Of a stretch of DNA of 64,000 bases, positions 1-9,357 are shown piece by piece. A program made the position numbers and the translations under genes. How positions within the stretch are numbered: the stretch's first letter is position 1; the number at the start of each line of letters is the position of its first letter. Origin of the DNA: Chthoniobacteraceae bacterium (GTDB taxonomy: Bacteria; Verrucomicrobiota; Verrucomicrobiia; Chthoniobacterales; Chthoniobacteraceae); NCBI GenBank assembly GCA_028293625.1, contig JAQGOL010000029.1, forward strand, positions 186,001-250,000, read 5' to 3'. The notes beneath the pieces are model-generated. The model did no database searches. It worked only from the letters and a program-made list of their open reading frames with translations, and was not told the DNA's origin.

Positions 1-1953
1 TTGGCGCCAGCCAGTCTTATCGCGCGAATCGGGGTGCGCGCCGCAACCGTTGACTCCGTGATCGCCGCTGAGTCAGCCCGTTGGGGGGACGCCAAGCGAG
101 CGGCGCCTTTTACACGCCTTGATTGGAAAACCGCGCGCGATTACCTGCTGAATAGTTATGTGCCAGTGCGCGGCTCCTCCGTGCTGAGTCAGCTTCGTGC
201 GGACGGCCTTTTCCCGAGCTTCAATGCGCCAACCTTAAACCAGTTTGGTGGATATATCGCAAACGGCGCCGAGGTGCGGATGACCGGCTACGGCGGCACG
301 ATCTATTATACTTTGGATGGGTCCGATCCGCGTTTGCTTGGGGGTGGCCTTAATCCAGCCGCGCAGGTTTATACCAGCGCCACGACAAACGATGTCATGA
401 TCCCGCTTAACGGAGTCTGGAAGTTTTTGGGGGATGGCTCGAATCAAGGCACCGCCTGGCGCGCGTCCGACTTCAACGACTTTGCATGGTCATCGGGTCC
501 CGGCGAATTCGGATACGGAGATGGTGATGAGGCGACCGTTACGCCGTTTGTCGACGCGGACTCTGTCACGGCAGGCGTGCAGAAGAATGCGACGACCTAT
601 TTCCGGCGTTCATTTACAGCCACCGCGATTCCGACCATTACCGCGCTAAGTCTGCATCTTAAATATGATGACGGCGTGATTATTTATATCAATGGAGTGG
701 AAGCGATGAGGACCGGAAACATGTCTTCCAATCCCGCATATAACCAGTTTACCGATAACGCTGCCGGAACGCCGGACGAAACCGCCTACTATGACTTTGA
801 CCTTAACAAGGCGCTGCTTGTAGAGGGAACCAATACAATCGCGGCTGAAGTGCATCAGGCTGCCAACAGCAGCAGCGATGTCAGTTTTAGCATGAGCCTT
901 ACGGCAACCAAAACACAGACGGCCACCCCGCTTCTCCTTACTGGAAGCGGCCCTAAACGGTTGCGTGTGCGGGCTCTCAATGGCGTCGAATGGAGCGCGC
1001 TTGACGATGCGCTTTTCCTGGTCGACACCCTTCCGGCGAGCGCCGCCAACCTGGTGATTAGCGAGCTGATGTATCATCCGGGCAATCCAAGCGCGGCTGA
1101 AATCGCAGCCGGATTTGATAATTCCGACGATTTTGAATATCTTGAACTCACGAATATCAGCACGCAATCGGTGGACGTGGATGGACTCTACTTTTCTGCC
1201 GGTATCGACTTTGACTTCAAAAACTCGCTTTTGGGCCGCGTCATTCCACCCGGTGCGCGCTGGCTGCTTGTAGCTAATAAAGCCGCCTTTGAGAAACGTT
1301 ACGGTACAACGCTTCCCGTAGCGGGCCAGTATAGCGGCAGTCTTAATAACGGGGGAGAAAAGATCACTCTGCTTAATGCGAGTTCCGTGGCACTTCGCAG
1401 TTTGAATTATTCCCCGTTGGCGCCGTGGCCGGCGGAAGCGGATGGACAAGGGGTTAGTCTTGTTCTGCGCAATCCTTCCTCAAATCCTGATCCTGACATT
1501 TCAACGAATTGGCGTGTAAGCGGTGCCAGCGGCGGGAACCCTGGGACAAGCGACACACTGGTCTACGCAGCATGGAAAACCTTAAATGCGGTTACTGTCG
1601 ACAATGCTGACACGGATAAAGACGGATTGACCAATTCCATGGAGTATATCCTGGGAGGCTCGTTGACTGCCCAGGATTCCATAAGATTGCCGCGTATCGG
1701 GACTGCCACATTTGTCCTGGGCGGTTTGCCGGGCATCTACACGACATTTACTTTCACTCGCCGCCTGGTGGCTGACGACGTTACTTACGTCGTGGAGAGT
1801 ACAAGCGATTTCGTAAGCTGGAGTACCGATGCGGCCGTGCTTGCAAGCGTCCGTACAAATTCCGATAGCACCGAGACCGTCACCTATCGAAGCGTGCAGC
1901 CGTTTGACGGTGGTAAACAGTTCCTGCGCCTCCGCGCCACGCTGACGCCATAG
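1..1953 (+). CDS. CotH-type exported protein with lamin-tail domain, 3' part only
   Basis: The reading frame is open from the first base, so the true start lies upstream of the window; 650 codons are visible. The first ~80 residues align by eye with the end of the CotH kinase-like region of the 2820-8417 protein (a stretch of Asp/Arg/Trp residues followed by a helical arm). Next comes a chitobiase-C-like segment with the motif YYTLDGSDPR (about residue 101), interrupted by a ~190-residue insert containing a YFRRSFT beta-sandwich segment that resembles galactose-binding domains. A lamin-tail domain follows (about 345-500, starting LVISELMYHPGNPS). Near residue 540 is a Ca-binding-type motif DTDKDGLTNSMEY. 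Probably secreted, as expected for the family. The substrate is unknown. It converges on the HAD gene downstream. Confidence 0.8.
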   Translation: MAPASLIARIGVRAATVDSVIAAESARWGDAKRAAPFTRLDWKTARDYLLNSYVPVRGSSVLSQLRADGLFPSFNAPTLNQFGGYIANGAEVRMTGYGGTIYYTLDGSDPRLLGGGLNPAAQVYTSATTNDVMIPLNGVWKFLGDGSNQGTAWRASDFNDFAWSSGPGEFGYGDGDEATVTPFVDADSVTAGVQKNATTYFRRSFTATAIPTITALSLHLKYDDGVIIYINGVEAMRTGNMSSNPAYNQFTDNAAGTPDETAYYDFDLNKALLVEGTNTIAAEVHQAANSSSDVSFSMSLTATKTQTATPLLLTGSGPKRLRVRALNGVEWSALDDALFLVDTLPASAANLVISELMYHPGNPSAAEIAAGFDNSDDFEYLELTNISTQSVDVDGLYFSAGIDFDFKNSLLGRVIPPGARWLLVANKAAFEKRYGTTLPVAGQYSGSLNNGGEKITLLNASSVALRSLNYSPLAPWPAEADGQGVSLVLRNPSSNPDPDISTNWRVSGASGGNPGTSDTLVYAAWKTLNAVTVDNADTDKDGLTNSMEYILGGSLTAQDSIRLPRIGTATFVLGGLPGIYTTFTFTRRLVADDVTYVVESTSDFVSWSTDAAVLASVRTNSDSTETVTYRSVQPFDGGKQFLRLRATLTP

Positions 1954-2146
1954 AGGTAGCCGCTCTAAGATCCGGGGCGCATTGTGGCAAACCGGACGCG
2001 TGCCTGAGTGCGGCCAATCGCATAAGCGGTTGTGCGATTCCAGCTCGCCCGGAACCGACGCAACGCGAAGCTTTTTAAACCGTCATGGCCGGGTTTACGC
2101 CGCTGCTTTCTCAATTCCGGGCAACAATCCCGGAAGAGTATTGATC

Positions 2147-2803
2147 TTAGGCCAATGGCGAAAGATCGTACCTCGCCAGGAGATCCGCTGGGTTCTGGTA
2201 AATCGCAACCGCGCCGCCAAGAGTATCCGCAGGGAAGCCGCCGCAAAGGAGAGCGATTGTGCGGATGCCGATCCGTCCAGCCGCCTCAATGTCATACGGC
2301 GTATCGCCGATAACGATCGCTTGCTCGGTGGTTACGTCGCCCAGCCTTTTAATCGCTGCCTCAAAGATATCGGGGAATGGCTTCGATTTCTCCGCGTCAT
2401 CCTTCGATGTTTCCGTCTCGATCAAATCGTCGATATTGGCAAGGGCTTTGTAGGCTTGGAGCTCCTCACCCTTTGCTGAAGAAGCGAGCGCGATCCGCTT
2501 GCCGTCAGCAAGCACTCGCATGAAAAGCTCGCGCACCATGGGAAAGCTTTTTACTAACGGCAAATACTTCTCTTTAAAAATTTCGCCGCGCCGTTTTTCA
2601 ATTTCCTTGCTCGAACTTGCAATTTCTTCCGGACTCAAAAACACAGGCAAAAGCTGGTCTCCGCCTTTGCCGATCTGAAAGCGGACATCCTCAAAAGGGA
2701 TGGTTTTGCCAAACTCACTTAGTGTATCCTGCCATGCACGTGCGTGAAGGTCGACTGAGTCGACGAGAGTGCCATCAACATCAAATATCACAGCGCGAAT
2801 CAT
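2147..2803 (-). CDS. HAD-superfamily phosphatase, beta-phosphoglucomutase-like
   Basis: A 218-residue cytoplasmic protein with all HAD motifs visible: DVDGTLVDS near the N-terminus (nucleophile Asp8 and acid/base Asp10), ASSAKGEE around residue 108 (motif II Ser), the motif III Lys in KSKPFPDIFEAA, and the metal-binding acidic pair in VIGDTPYDIEAA. The helical cap between motifs I and II puts it in the subfamily with phosphoglycolate phosphatase and beta-phosphoglucomutase. The substrate cannot be read from the sequence. It starts 16 bp after the stop of the giant CotH-type gene, so the two may share a transcript; no Shine-Dalgarno sequence is visible. A U-less hairpin lies just past its stop (2115-2135). 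Confidence 0.9.
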   Translation of the reverse strand: MIRAVIFDVDGTLVDSVDLHARAWQDTLSEFGKTIPFEDVRFQIGKGGDQLLPVFLSPEEIASSSKEIEKRRGEIFKEKYLPLVKSFPMVRELFMRVLADGKRIALASSAKGEELQAYKALANIDDLIETETSKDDAEKSKPFPDIFEAAIKRLGDVTTEQAIVIGDTPYDIEAAGRIGIRTIALLCGGFPADTLGGAVAIYQNPADLLARYDLSPLA

Positions 2804-2819
2804 GTGGAATGCGTGGAGA

Positions 2820-5800
2820 TTAGGGGACTGTTGCAGTCAGGACCGCTTGCGAATTGTTGGTGAAAGTCGCGCGATAGATGACTGACTGTGCGTTGTTAAA
2901 GCTGCGAGTCACGCCCGGGGATCCGGAAACAGCGGTCAGCACAGTGATCGTTTTGATTTTGCTGTCACCGATCATGTCGCCTTCCCGGACCAGCAGCTGA
3001 AGTTCGCCCAAGCTGTTGACCGCCCAGATGCCGAAGTCATTCCCTGCATTGACGCCGCCTTTTCCGGAAGCGAGTTGAGCGTAGAAAAGCGGGGCGCCAT
3101 TCACACCACCACGAAGCGCAAGGGAGGTGAACGTTTTCCAGCGGGCGCCAGTGGGCGTGCCGGGAGGCTGCGCGCCTTCGCGGGCAAGGAGTTTCAGTGC
3201 GCCACCGGCTGGCTTCCACCAAAGGGTGGCATCTTCCGAGGTCAATCCGGTGACAGTGGCGGGGAATGCGATTGCGCCCGTCAACGGAGCAAGCACCGGG
3301 TCGCCCAGCGACTTGAAAGTCGCGCCGTTGGTATCGGGGGCAATCTGCAAAAGCCGTGCAACAGGCTCAAAACCGGTGGCCGAGTTAACAAAAATCGCCT
3401 TCGCATTTTCGGTTGTGACTTCGCCCGCACCGACATTGAGCGTGGCGGCCACTGCGACATTAACCGGATCAGCTGCCACCGGACCAAAGCTTTTAAATGT
3501 GCTGGCAGGAATGGTGACGCTATTGGTTGCGGTGCCTGTTGCCGCCAGTGGCGTCAATTCGCCATTGGTGGAATCGATGAGCGCTTGGGTGCCATCGCCC
3601 AGGAGCGCCAGGAATGTCGCGGTCCCTTCTGAGTGTGAACGGTTCTGGCCGGGAGAACCCGCCACCACAGCGAGCATTTGGAAGCTCTTGATGGTTGTAT
3701 TGCCGAATACTTGGCCGGCACGGGCAACCCGGTGCGGTGTCAGATCATCTGTCACGCGAAATGCGGCCATGGAAGTCGTGCTCTTAACAGCAGGCTTTCC
3801 GCCTTTCAAAGTAGTCACATAAAGCAATTCCGCGCCCTGAATGGAAATGCTTCGGAAGGCGCCAATCGTGGCAAGGTCAATTTCGCCAACCGATGCGCCT
3901 TCCCGGGCGGCAACCGTCAAAGCTCCGCCAGTGAATGCGTTTGTGACAAGGACGGTATCGCTCGCGCCGGAAGCGCCACCACCTTTGATCGTTGCAAGGA
4001 ATGCCACTTTGCCGGCCGCGTTGATCAGCGGATCCGAGAAGGTCTTGAACGTGGCACCTGCAATACCCGGCACAGGGTCGCCGATCTGGACGAGCAACGC
4101 CGCCGGATTGCCACTGAAGATACCCGCACCCTTCGGTAACGTCCACTTGGCGAAGAACGCCACAGCACCGGCATCGTTGATTGACGGAATCCCAAAGGTG
4201 CTGAATACCGCTCCGGGGATGCCCGGTACAACATCTCCCTTGGCAACAACGCCAGCCACGACCGTGACATTCAGGGTCAATGTTGCTGTATTTCCCGCCG
4301 CATCATGCGCGGTCAGGGTAATCAAAGTAAGTCCGGAACTTAAGATTGTCCCGGCTGCAGGCGTCTGGGTAACGCTGGTAACTGCGACGTTATCGGCGGT
4401 GGTAGCTTGCGCACTGTAGTCAGGCAACGGGGCACTGCCGCCGGAGTTCACGGTGATTGTGAGTGGCGTAAATGCTGAGGCCGGTTTGGTGAAGGTCGGC
4501 GCCGTGCCATCGGTGATGCTCAAATCAAAACTCGTGCTGACGATGTTGCCCGCCGCATCCGCGGCTGTAACCGTAATCGGGAAGGTGCCCACAGCGAGGG
4601 GCGCCCCGGCCAAAGGCGTTTGGGTCACGCTTGTAACCGCGATATTGTCGGTGCTGGTCGCCTGCGTAACGTAATTGGGGGCTGCCGCCGTTCCATTCGC
4701 ACCTGTGCTCAGGGTCAGCGGAGCGAATACTCCGCCGAGCACGGGTGGGGTACCATCGGTGACGGCAACGTCAAATGTGGTGGACGCTATATTTCCAGCG
4801 CCATCGGCAGCACTAATCGTCACAGTGGTGATACCCACATTGAGAAGCGTCCCCGGAGCGGGCAGTTGAGCAATTGCCACAACGCCGACATTATCCGTAG
4901 TTTCCGCCTGAACAGTATAGTTTGGCAAGGTTGCGCTCCCCGCGGCACCCGTGGCAATGGTTAGCGGCGCAAATGTCCCACCAATGGCCGGCAGCGTCGC
5001 ATCGAGAACTTCCAATGGCACCACTTTCGTGCCGGTGTTTCCGGCCGCGTCGATGGCGCTAATGGTGATGCTCTGATTGCCAGCGCTAATCGGAGCCCCG
5101 GCGGCAGGAGATTGAGTGATACCGGTGACGCCAATGTTATCAGTCACCTGAGCCTGCCCGGCGTAATCAGGAACCGTAGCCATTCCAGTGGCGCCAGTGC
5201 TGATGCTCACAGGAATGAATGTTCCTGTAATCACAGGGGCGGTGCCATCGGTGACGATTACATCAAATGCCGCGGTACCGGCGTTTCCGGCGGCGTCCGT
5301 TGCGGTAACAATCACGTGGGTCATGCCGACCGGCAGTGCAGTCAAGGCCGCTGGAGTCTGTGTGACACTGGCAATGCCGACCTTATCCGTGGCATTTGCC
5401 ATCGGGACATAGTTTGGAAGCGCAGCCGTGCCATCAATCCCTGTTACGATAGTCAACGGTGTAAACGGACCTGCCACAACCGGCGCGGTAATGTCCGGAT
5501 CAGTCAACCCAGGAGAACCTGCAACCGCCGCGCTGGCCCGCCAGTTTGCTGCGGTGCTAAAGGCCTCGGGGGCGGCGTTTTCATCAAAAACAATCAGAGT
5601 GCGTCCGCCGGTATCGGTGGTTGGATACCAGAGATCATCGTAAGTAAAATCGAAGATCGTCCCGCCGCTTGCTGATTTCAGAATGATCTGTTCGCCACCA
5701 TTGGAAAGGTCGCCTGTCCAAGGGCCCGCGACCGGACCAACGCCGGGATATCGGGCCGCGAATGCAGCGGGATTGGCAGCCACGACCACGTATCCGCCAG

Positions 5801-8417
5801 GAGGAAGAGAAAGCGCATTCTCAGCCGAGAACGTGAATGAAATTCCCGCCGTGAATTGGGCTCCCGCCAAATCAATTGCCACCGGCCCGATATTCCGTAA
5901 CTCAACAAATTCAAAATCCGAATCATGGAAAACCGGATTGATAACCAGTTCAGCCGGCGATGGATTTGCGGGATGATAGTTGACTTCCGTGACGGTTAGG
6001 TTCGCCGCGATTGCCGGGGTATCTGTTGAATAACGAACGCTTGTCAGACCGCTCCACGCGCTGCGAAGCGGCGGGTTATTGGCGCCGATAAGAACGGCGC
6101 TATTGGTCAACCAGCTTGCGTTGTAGGCGCGGGCACGGATCTTTGTAGTCGCGTTAATCGTCAGCGGTGTGCCCGCTGTATAGACCAGGGTTCCGGCGGG
6201 TGCATCAGCGCCCCCGTTTGGCCGCGGGTCGGAACCATCCAGAGTATAATAAATCTTGGCGCCGGCGGGCCCAGTCAGGGTGACCGATGTATTAGGGGCG
6301 ACATTTCCAGCAGGCAGCGATGCATTGACAGGACCGACCCATTGGGAATCAAAGAAGTTGGCGCGCTGTTGGAGCCAATCCTTGATCCGTTGAATCTCGG
6401 CGGTTTGATTGGCCGGATAGGCTGTGAACGGCGAAAATGGACTTGTCCAGGAGCGTTTGGCTTTACTCCAGCGAGCAAGGTCACGATTGATCGCCTCGGC
6501 ACTCATCTGGCCGTTTAGACTATCAAGGAGCGCGTTGACGTTGGCTGGTGAAAAGGCGCCGCGTCGTAGTGACTGCCAGCGGTCGATATATTTTTGATAG
6601 AAATCCGGGTCTAAAAACAGCCGGTTCCACCAAGTATAATTAAAAAAGTCTGTTCCAAAATCGGACACCGGCGAACGCCAGACCGAAGGATTGGAATCAC
6701 GCCCGTCTGTGGAAGAGAGAGCGCGATCAAAGTCCCAGATAGGGCCCGGGGTAAGCTTGCCGCCGCGTTCCTTAAACCAGTAACCGCTTAGGCGTAACCC
6801 ATCAACGTTCATCGGCCAGGTAACCAGCAGGTGATGATCGATAGCGGCAGGCACGTCCAGAAAAGGAGCATAGCCGGTGGTTGGATTTTTCCAGTTGGCG
6901 CTCTGAAGCGCGTTATTGAAGCTGTTGATATAGGAGGTTAAAAATTGCTCCTGCGGATCGCGCTGAGGCGATTTGATTTCGAGTTCCTTCGGATAATAAT
7001 ACGCCATTGATTGGCCGCCGGCAGTGAACCCGTTATCACCAGTATCAAGGCGATCCACTTTCCAGATAAATCCCCCGGTCTTCCCGACAGGGTCGTTGTC
7101 GTAAGTATCGAGTTTCTGAATATTGACCCGGTTTTTGTCACGCCGGATTTTTTCAAGAATATTGTAGATCCCGTAGTAATCACCAGAACCACCATTCGTG
7201 AAGTTGAGGGCACCGCCGCTTACTTCTATAAAGACTTCGGCAAACCGGGTGGCCGGCGCATACCGGCCAATCTGGTTGCTCAAGGCAAACATGAAGGGGT
7301 TATGAACTTCCGAATGATCGTAGTCGAAAGGTCCGCTTAGAATGAAATCGGATCCGTCCGGCATCCCAAGCAGCCCGATCGAATTATCGTCATCATCGCG
7401 GCTCTTACGGCTCTCGATATTGAGATTATACTTCGCGTTACCGAGCGTGCTCGATCCGCGCCGGTCAATCACGCTGCGCGTGGCAATGGTTGGGGGATTG
7501 GTAAAGCGCGCGCGATTATCGGGCACGGTCGGCTCCCATACCCACATGAAGGAGGATTGATCGGTTAAATCGGGCGGCTGGCCCGCGCCGAAATTGCTGA
7601 CGACAACAATCGGCATGGCGGAGCTGAAAGAGGCGGTCGTTGTATCGAGCAATAAGTATCCGCGCGTCTCGGTCTCACCCGGCAGCAATCCTGTCTTATA
7701 AACACGAGCGCGAAGGACCTGTGTTGTCGTGACTGTCAGCGGTGTGCTGTATTGCAGTGAACTTGCGGTAGGCACCGTCCCGTTGGTGGTATAGCGGATA
7801 ACGGCAGCCGGATCCGGTACCGCCTGCGTCAAGGTTACCGTTAAAGGAGCGGTGGAAGGATACGCCCGGCTGGGGACGTCGATCAGCACTTTGCCCGAGA
7901 GGCCGGTACCCGAAAAATTATTGCGCTCGGCGGGAGTTGGCTTGGTGTAAAACCCGATTTGTGTCGGGATCGCCGCGATGTCCCACTCGTCTCGTCCCCA
8001 GGAAATGTCGGCCGTTTGCGCGGGATAAGCAATTTGCGAGATGACCGTACCCGAGCGTGTCAAAGTGAGAGTGCCGCCTGCTGCCGGCAGGGTGAAATTG
8101 GTGTGCAAAGGAGCCGTGACAACTTTGCGGTCCTTACCCGACGCCCAGATGATCAGGTGCTCATCGGGCATGATTTCAATTCCCGGAAAGATCCACGAAG
8201 TCGTGCCGTTTGAGAGCGCGTAAGTGGTATTGAGCAGCACTTTGGCTGTCGTGCTCGGATTCCACAGCTCGATCCACGGCTGTTTGGTAAGATCTGTATC
8301 CGTGATCCCTGTCGTATTCGTCGCGAGGAATTCGGTGATACGCACGTCCTGGGCGTATAAGCGACCGGTAAGCAGCACTGCGGCAACTAATAACAACTGA
8401 AAGAATCGAGAGTTCAT
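2820..8417 (-). CDS. Giant exported CotH/lamin-tail/HYR-repeat protein with C-terminal propeller-like repeats
   Basis: 1865 residues from the ATG at 8417. I chose this start over an upstream ATG at 8453 because it begins directly with a signal peptide (RFFQLLLVAAVLLTG, cleavage near YAQ-DV). Order of domains by eye: lamin-tail 1 (about 25-165), chitobiase-C-like (200-260, YTTNGTVPT), CotH kinase-like (about 267-680), second chitobiase-C-like (690-780, YYTLDGSDPR), lamin-tail 2 (800-955), five HYR/Ig-like repeats of ~80 residues (970-1385; each ends near ATDAAGN...TDGTAP), and a C-terminal region with repeated GDPVPGIAGATFKTF / NAAGKVAFLA units (1390-1865) resembling a beta-propeller. CotH family members in spore formers are protein kinases; activity here is unproven. 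Likely a cell-surface or secreted protein. It has a C8 tract just before the start codon and no Shine-Dalgarno sequence. Confidence 0.9.
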   Translation of the reverse strand: MNSRFFQLLLVAAVLLTGRLYAQDVRITEFLATNTTGITDTDLTKQPWIELWNPSTTAKVLLNTTYALSNGTTSWIFPGIEIMPDEHLIIWASGKDRKVVTAPLHTNFTLPAAGGTLTLTRSGTVISQIAYPAQTADISWGRDEWDIAAIPTQIGFYTKPTPAERNNFSGTGLSGKVLIDVPSRAYPSTAPLTVTLTQAVPDPAAVIRYTTNGTVPTASSLQYSTPLTVTTTQVLRARVYKTGLLPGETETRGYLLLDTTTASFSSAMPIVVVSNFGAGQPPDLTDQSSFMWVWEPTVPDNRARFTNPPTIATRSVIDRRGSSTLGNAKYNLNIESRKSRDDDDNSIGLLGMPDGSDFILSGPFDYDHSEVHNPFMFALSNQIGRYAPATRFAEVFIEVSGGALNFTNGGSGDYYGIYNILEKIRRDKNRVNIQKLDTYDNDPVGKTGGFIWKVDRLDTGDNGFTAGGQSMAYYYPKELEIKSPQRDPQEQFLTSYINSFNNALQSANWKNPTTGYAPFLDVPAAIDHHLLVTWPMNVDGLRLSGYWFKERGGKLTPGPIWDFDRALSSTDGRDSNPSVWRSPVSDFGTDFFNYTWWNRLFLDPDFYQKYIDRWQSLRRGAFSPANVNALLDSLNGQMSAEAINRDLARWSKAKRSWTSPFSPFTAYPANQTAEIQRIKDWLQQRANFFDSQWVGPVNASLPAGNVAPNTSVTLTGPAGAKIYYTLDGSDPRPNGGADAPAGTLVYTAGTPLTINATTKIRARAYNASWLTNSAVLIGANNPPLRSAWSGLTSVRYSTDTPAIAANLTVTEVNYHPANPSPAELVINPVFHDSDFEFVELRNIGPVAIDLAGAQFTAGISFTFSAENALSLPPGGYVVVAANPAAFAARYPGVGPVAGPWTGDLSNGGEQIILKSASGGTIFDFTYDDLWYPTTDTGGRTLIVFDENAAPEAFSTAANWRASAAVAGSPGLTDPDITAPVVAGPFTPLTIVTGIDGTAALPNYVPMANATDKVGIASVTQTPAALTALPVGMTHVIVTATDAAGNAGTAAFDVIVTDGTAPVITGTFIPVSISTGATGMATVPDYAGQAQVTDNIGVTGITQSPAAGAPISAGNQSITISAIDAAGNTGTKVVPLEVLDATLPAIGGTFAPLTIATGAAGSATLPNYTVQAETTDNVGVVAIAQLPAPGTLLNVGITTVTISAADGAGNIASTTFDVAVTDGTPPVLGGVFAPLTLSTGANGTAAAPNYVTQATSTDNIAVTSVTQTPLAGAPLAVGTFPITVTAADAAGNIVSTSFDLSITDGTAPTFTKPASAFTPLTITVNSGGSAPLPDYSAQATTADNVAVTSVTQTPAAGTILSSGLTLITLTAHDAAGNTATLTLNVTVVAGVVAKGDVVPGIPGAVFSTFGIPSINDAGAVAFFAKWTLPKGAGIFSGNPAALLVQIGDPVPGIAGATFKTFSDPLINAAGKVAFLATIKGGGASGASDTVLVTNAFTGGALTVAAREGASVGEIDLATIGAFRSISIQGAELLYVTTLKGGKPAVKSTTSMAAFRVTDDLTPHRVARAGQVFGNTTIKSFQMLAVVAGSPGQNRSHSEGTATFLALLGDGTQALIDSTNGELTPLAATGTATNSVTIPASTFKSFGPVAADPVNVAVAATLNVGAGEVTTENAKAIFVNSATGFEPVARLLQIAPDTNGATFKSLGDPVLAPLTGAIAFPATVTGLTSEDATLWWKPAGGALKLLAREGAQPPGTPTGARWKTFTSLALRGGVNGAPLFYAQLASGKGGVNAGNDFGIWAVNSLGELQLLVREGDMIGDSKIKTITVLTAVSGSPGVTRSFNNAQSVIYRATFTNNSQAVLTATVP

Positions 8418-8424
8418 TGGGGTC

Positions 8425-8432
8425 GGGGGGGG
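8425..8432 (-). repeat. C8 homopolymer in the leader of the giant CotH gene
   Basis: Eight G on the plus strand (eight C on the coding strand) sit 7 bp upstream of the chosen start codon at 8417, in a C-rich leader with no Shine-Dalgarno sequence. It lies outside the reading frame from 8417 but inside the frame if translation began at 8453. Confidence 0.7.
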
Positions 8433-8586
8433 ACTACAATTGGGTTGAACCATTCATCGCCGGAAGCGGCTCTTAAGCAAATAACTTTATTTCTCTGATT
8501 CACACGAACGCATAAGTCGAGCTCCGAAATGGATCTCAAATAGTGCGGCCAATCGCCTGCGCAACGAAACGTGCGTTGCTCCGCGT

Positions 8587-8961
8587 TTAACTCTTCTTCC
8601 AAATCGGCACGTCGCATTTCATGCGGTCAATGGCATGCCCGCAAAACGCCAGCGCCTCGCCCCGGTGCGCCGATTGCACCCGGAGAAAAAGCGACGCCTC
8701 GCCGACGGGCACCCATCCAAGCCGATGGATAAACGTAACGGCCGCGATCGGATACGTCCGGGCGAGCTCATCAAAAATGCGCTCCAGCTGGCGCGATGCC
8801 ATTGGCTCATACGCTTCATAATCAAGCCCGCGTAGCGTACCCCCGTTTTCCATTTCGCGGACAAGGCCTTGAAACTCGACCACCGCACCGATCTCTTTGG
8901 AAACGGGCGCAAAGATCGGAATGACGATTGGCTCCCTTGTGAAAACAATTTCGGCATTCAT
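8587..8961 (-). CDS. moaE: Molybdopterin synthase catalytic subunit MoaE
   Basis: 124 residues. MoaE forms the heterotetrameric molybdopterin synthase with MoaD and moves two sulfurs onto precursor Z (cPMP) to make the dithiolene. Family signatures seen: GAVVEFQGLVRE, LDYEAYEPMA, HRLGWVPVGEASLFLRVQSA and the C-terminal MKCDVPIWKK that holds catalytic lysines. I chose the ATG at 8961 because MNAEIVFTREPI lines up with the usual MoaE beginning; an ATG at 8979 would add six residues, and the open frame extends to 9141 without family similarity. It lies 67 bp after moaD on the same strand, so the two are likely co-transcribed. Confidence 0.93.
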   Translation of the reverse strand: MNAEIVFTREPIVIPIFAPVSKEIGAVVEFQGLVREMENGGTLRGLDYEAYEPMASRQLERIFDELARTYPIAAVTFIHRLGWVPVGEASLFLRVQSAHRGEALAFCGHAIDRMKCDVPIWKKS

Positions 8962-9028
8962 GGCAGGCTCAATCCGCATTTCCGGCAAGCATTGAAACGA
9001 TTCTCTTGTGCATCGCTGATAATATTCA

Positions 9029-9262
9029 TTAACCCCCGCTGACCGGCGGGATGATGGCCAGCTCGCGGGCATCTGCTCCAATCGGTGCATCCCAGTCGTG
9101 GTAATTGCAATCAATGGCGGCTCTCGCGCTTTTTGGATCAAATTCCGGTGCCAGGCGCGCCATCAACTGCCGGGGAGTTTCCTCGGGGGCGGCTTCGATC
9201 TCCCGTTCGCGGAATCCGAGCAGGTCGTGCGCCTGGGCAAATGCCAAAAGCTTGATTTGCAT
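9029..9262 (-). CDS. moaD: Molybdopterin synthase sulfur carrier subunit MoaD
   Basis: 77 residues, ubiquitin-like sulfur carrier. The chain starts MQIKLLAFAQAHDLLG and ends in the obligatory Gly-Gly (IIPPVSGG), whose terminal carboxylate is adenylated by MoeB and converted to a thiocarboxylate. The ATG at 9262 gives the normal MoaD length; an open frame upstream to 9298 has no family features. It is the first gene of a moaD-moaE pair and diverges from moeA with 95 bp between starts. Confidence 0.92.
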   Translation of the reverse strand: MQIKLLAFAQAHDLLGFREREIEAAPEETPRQLMARLAPEFDPKSARAAIDCNYHDWDAPIGADARELAIIPPVSGG

Positions 9263-9357
9263 TGGAGTTCGTCTAACCGCCCAGCACTCCGGGTGCAATG
9301 CCGGCGATCACATCAATCTCGCAATCTTTGCCGGCCCGGATACTTTGCCGCCCCATC

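Noticed and set aside
646-1449. Antisense frame opposite the first gene
   Set aside because: Shadow of the lamin-tail frame; no domain, low-quality composition.
2115-2135. TTCCGGG/CCCGGAA hairpin after the HAD gene
   Set aside because: Good stem but no T tract on either strand; not claimed as a terminator.
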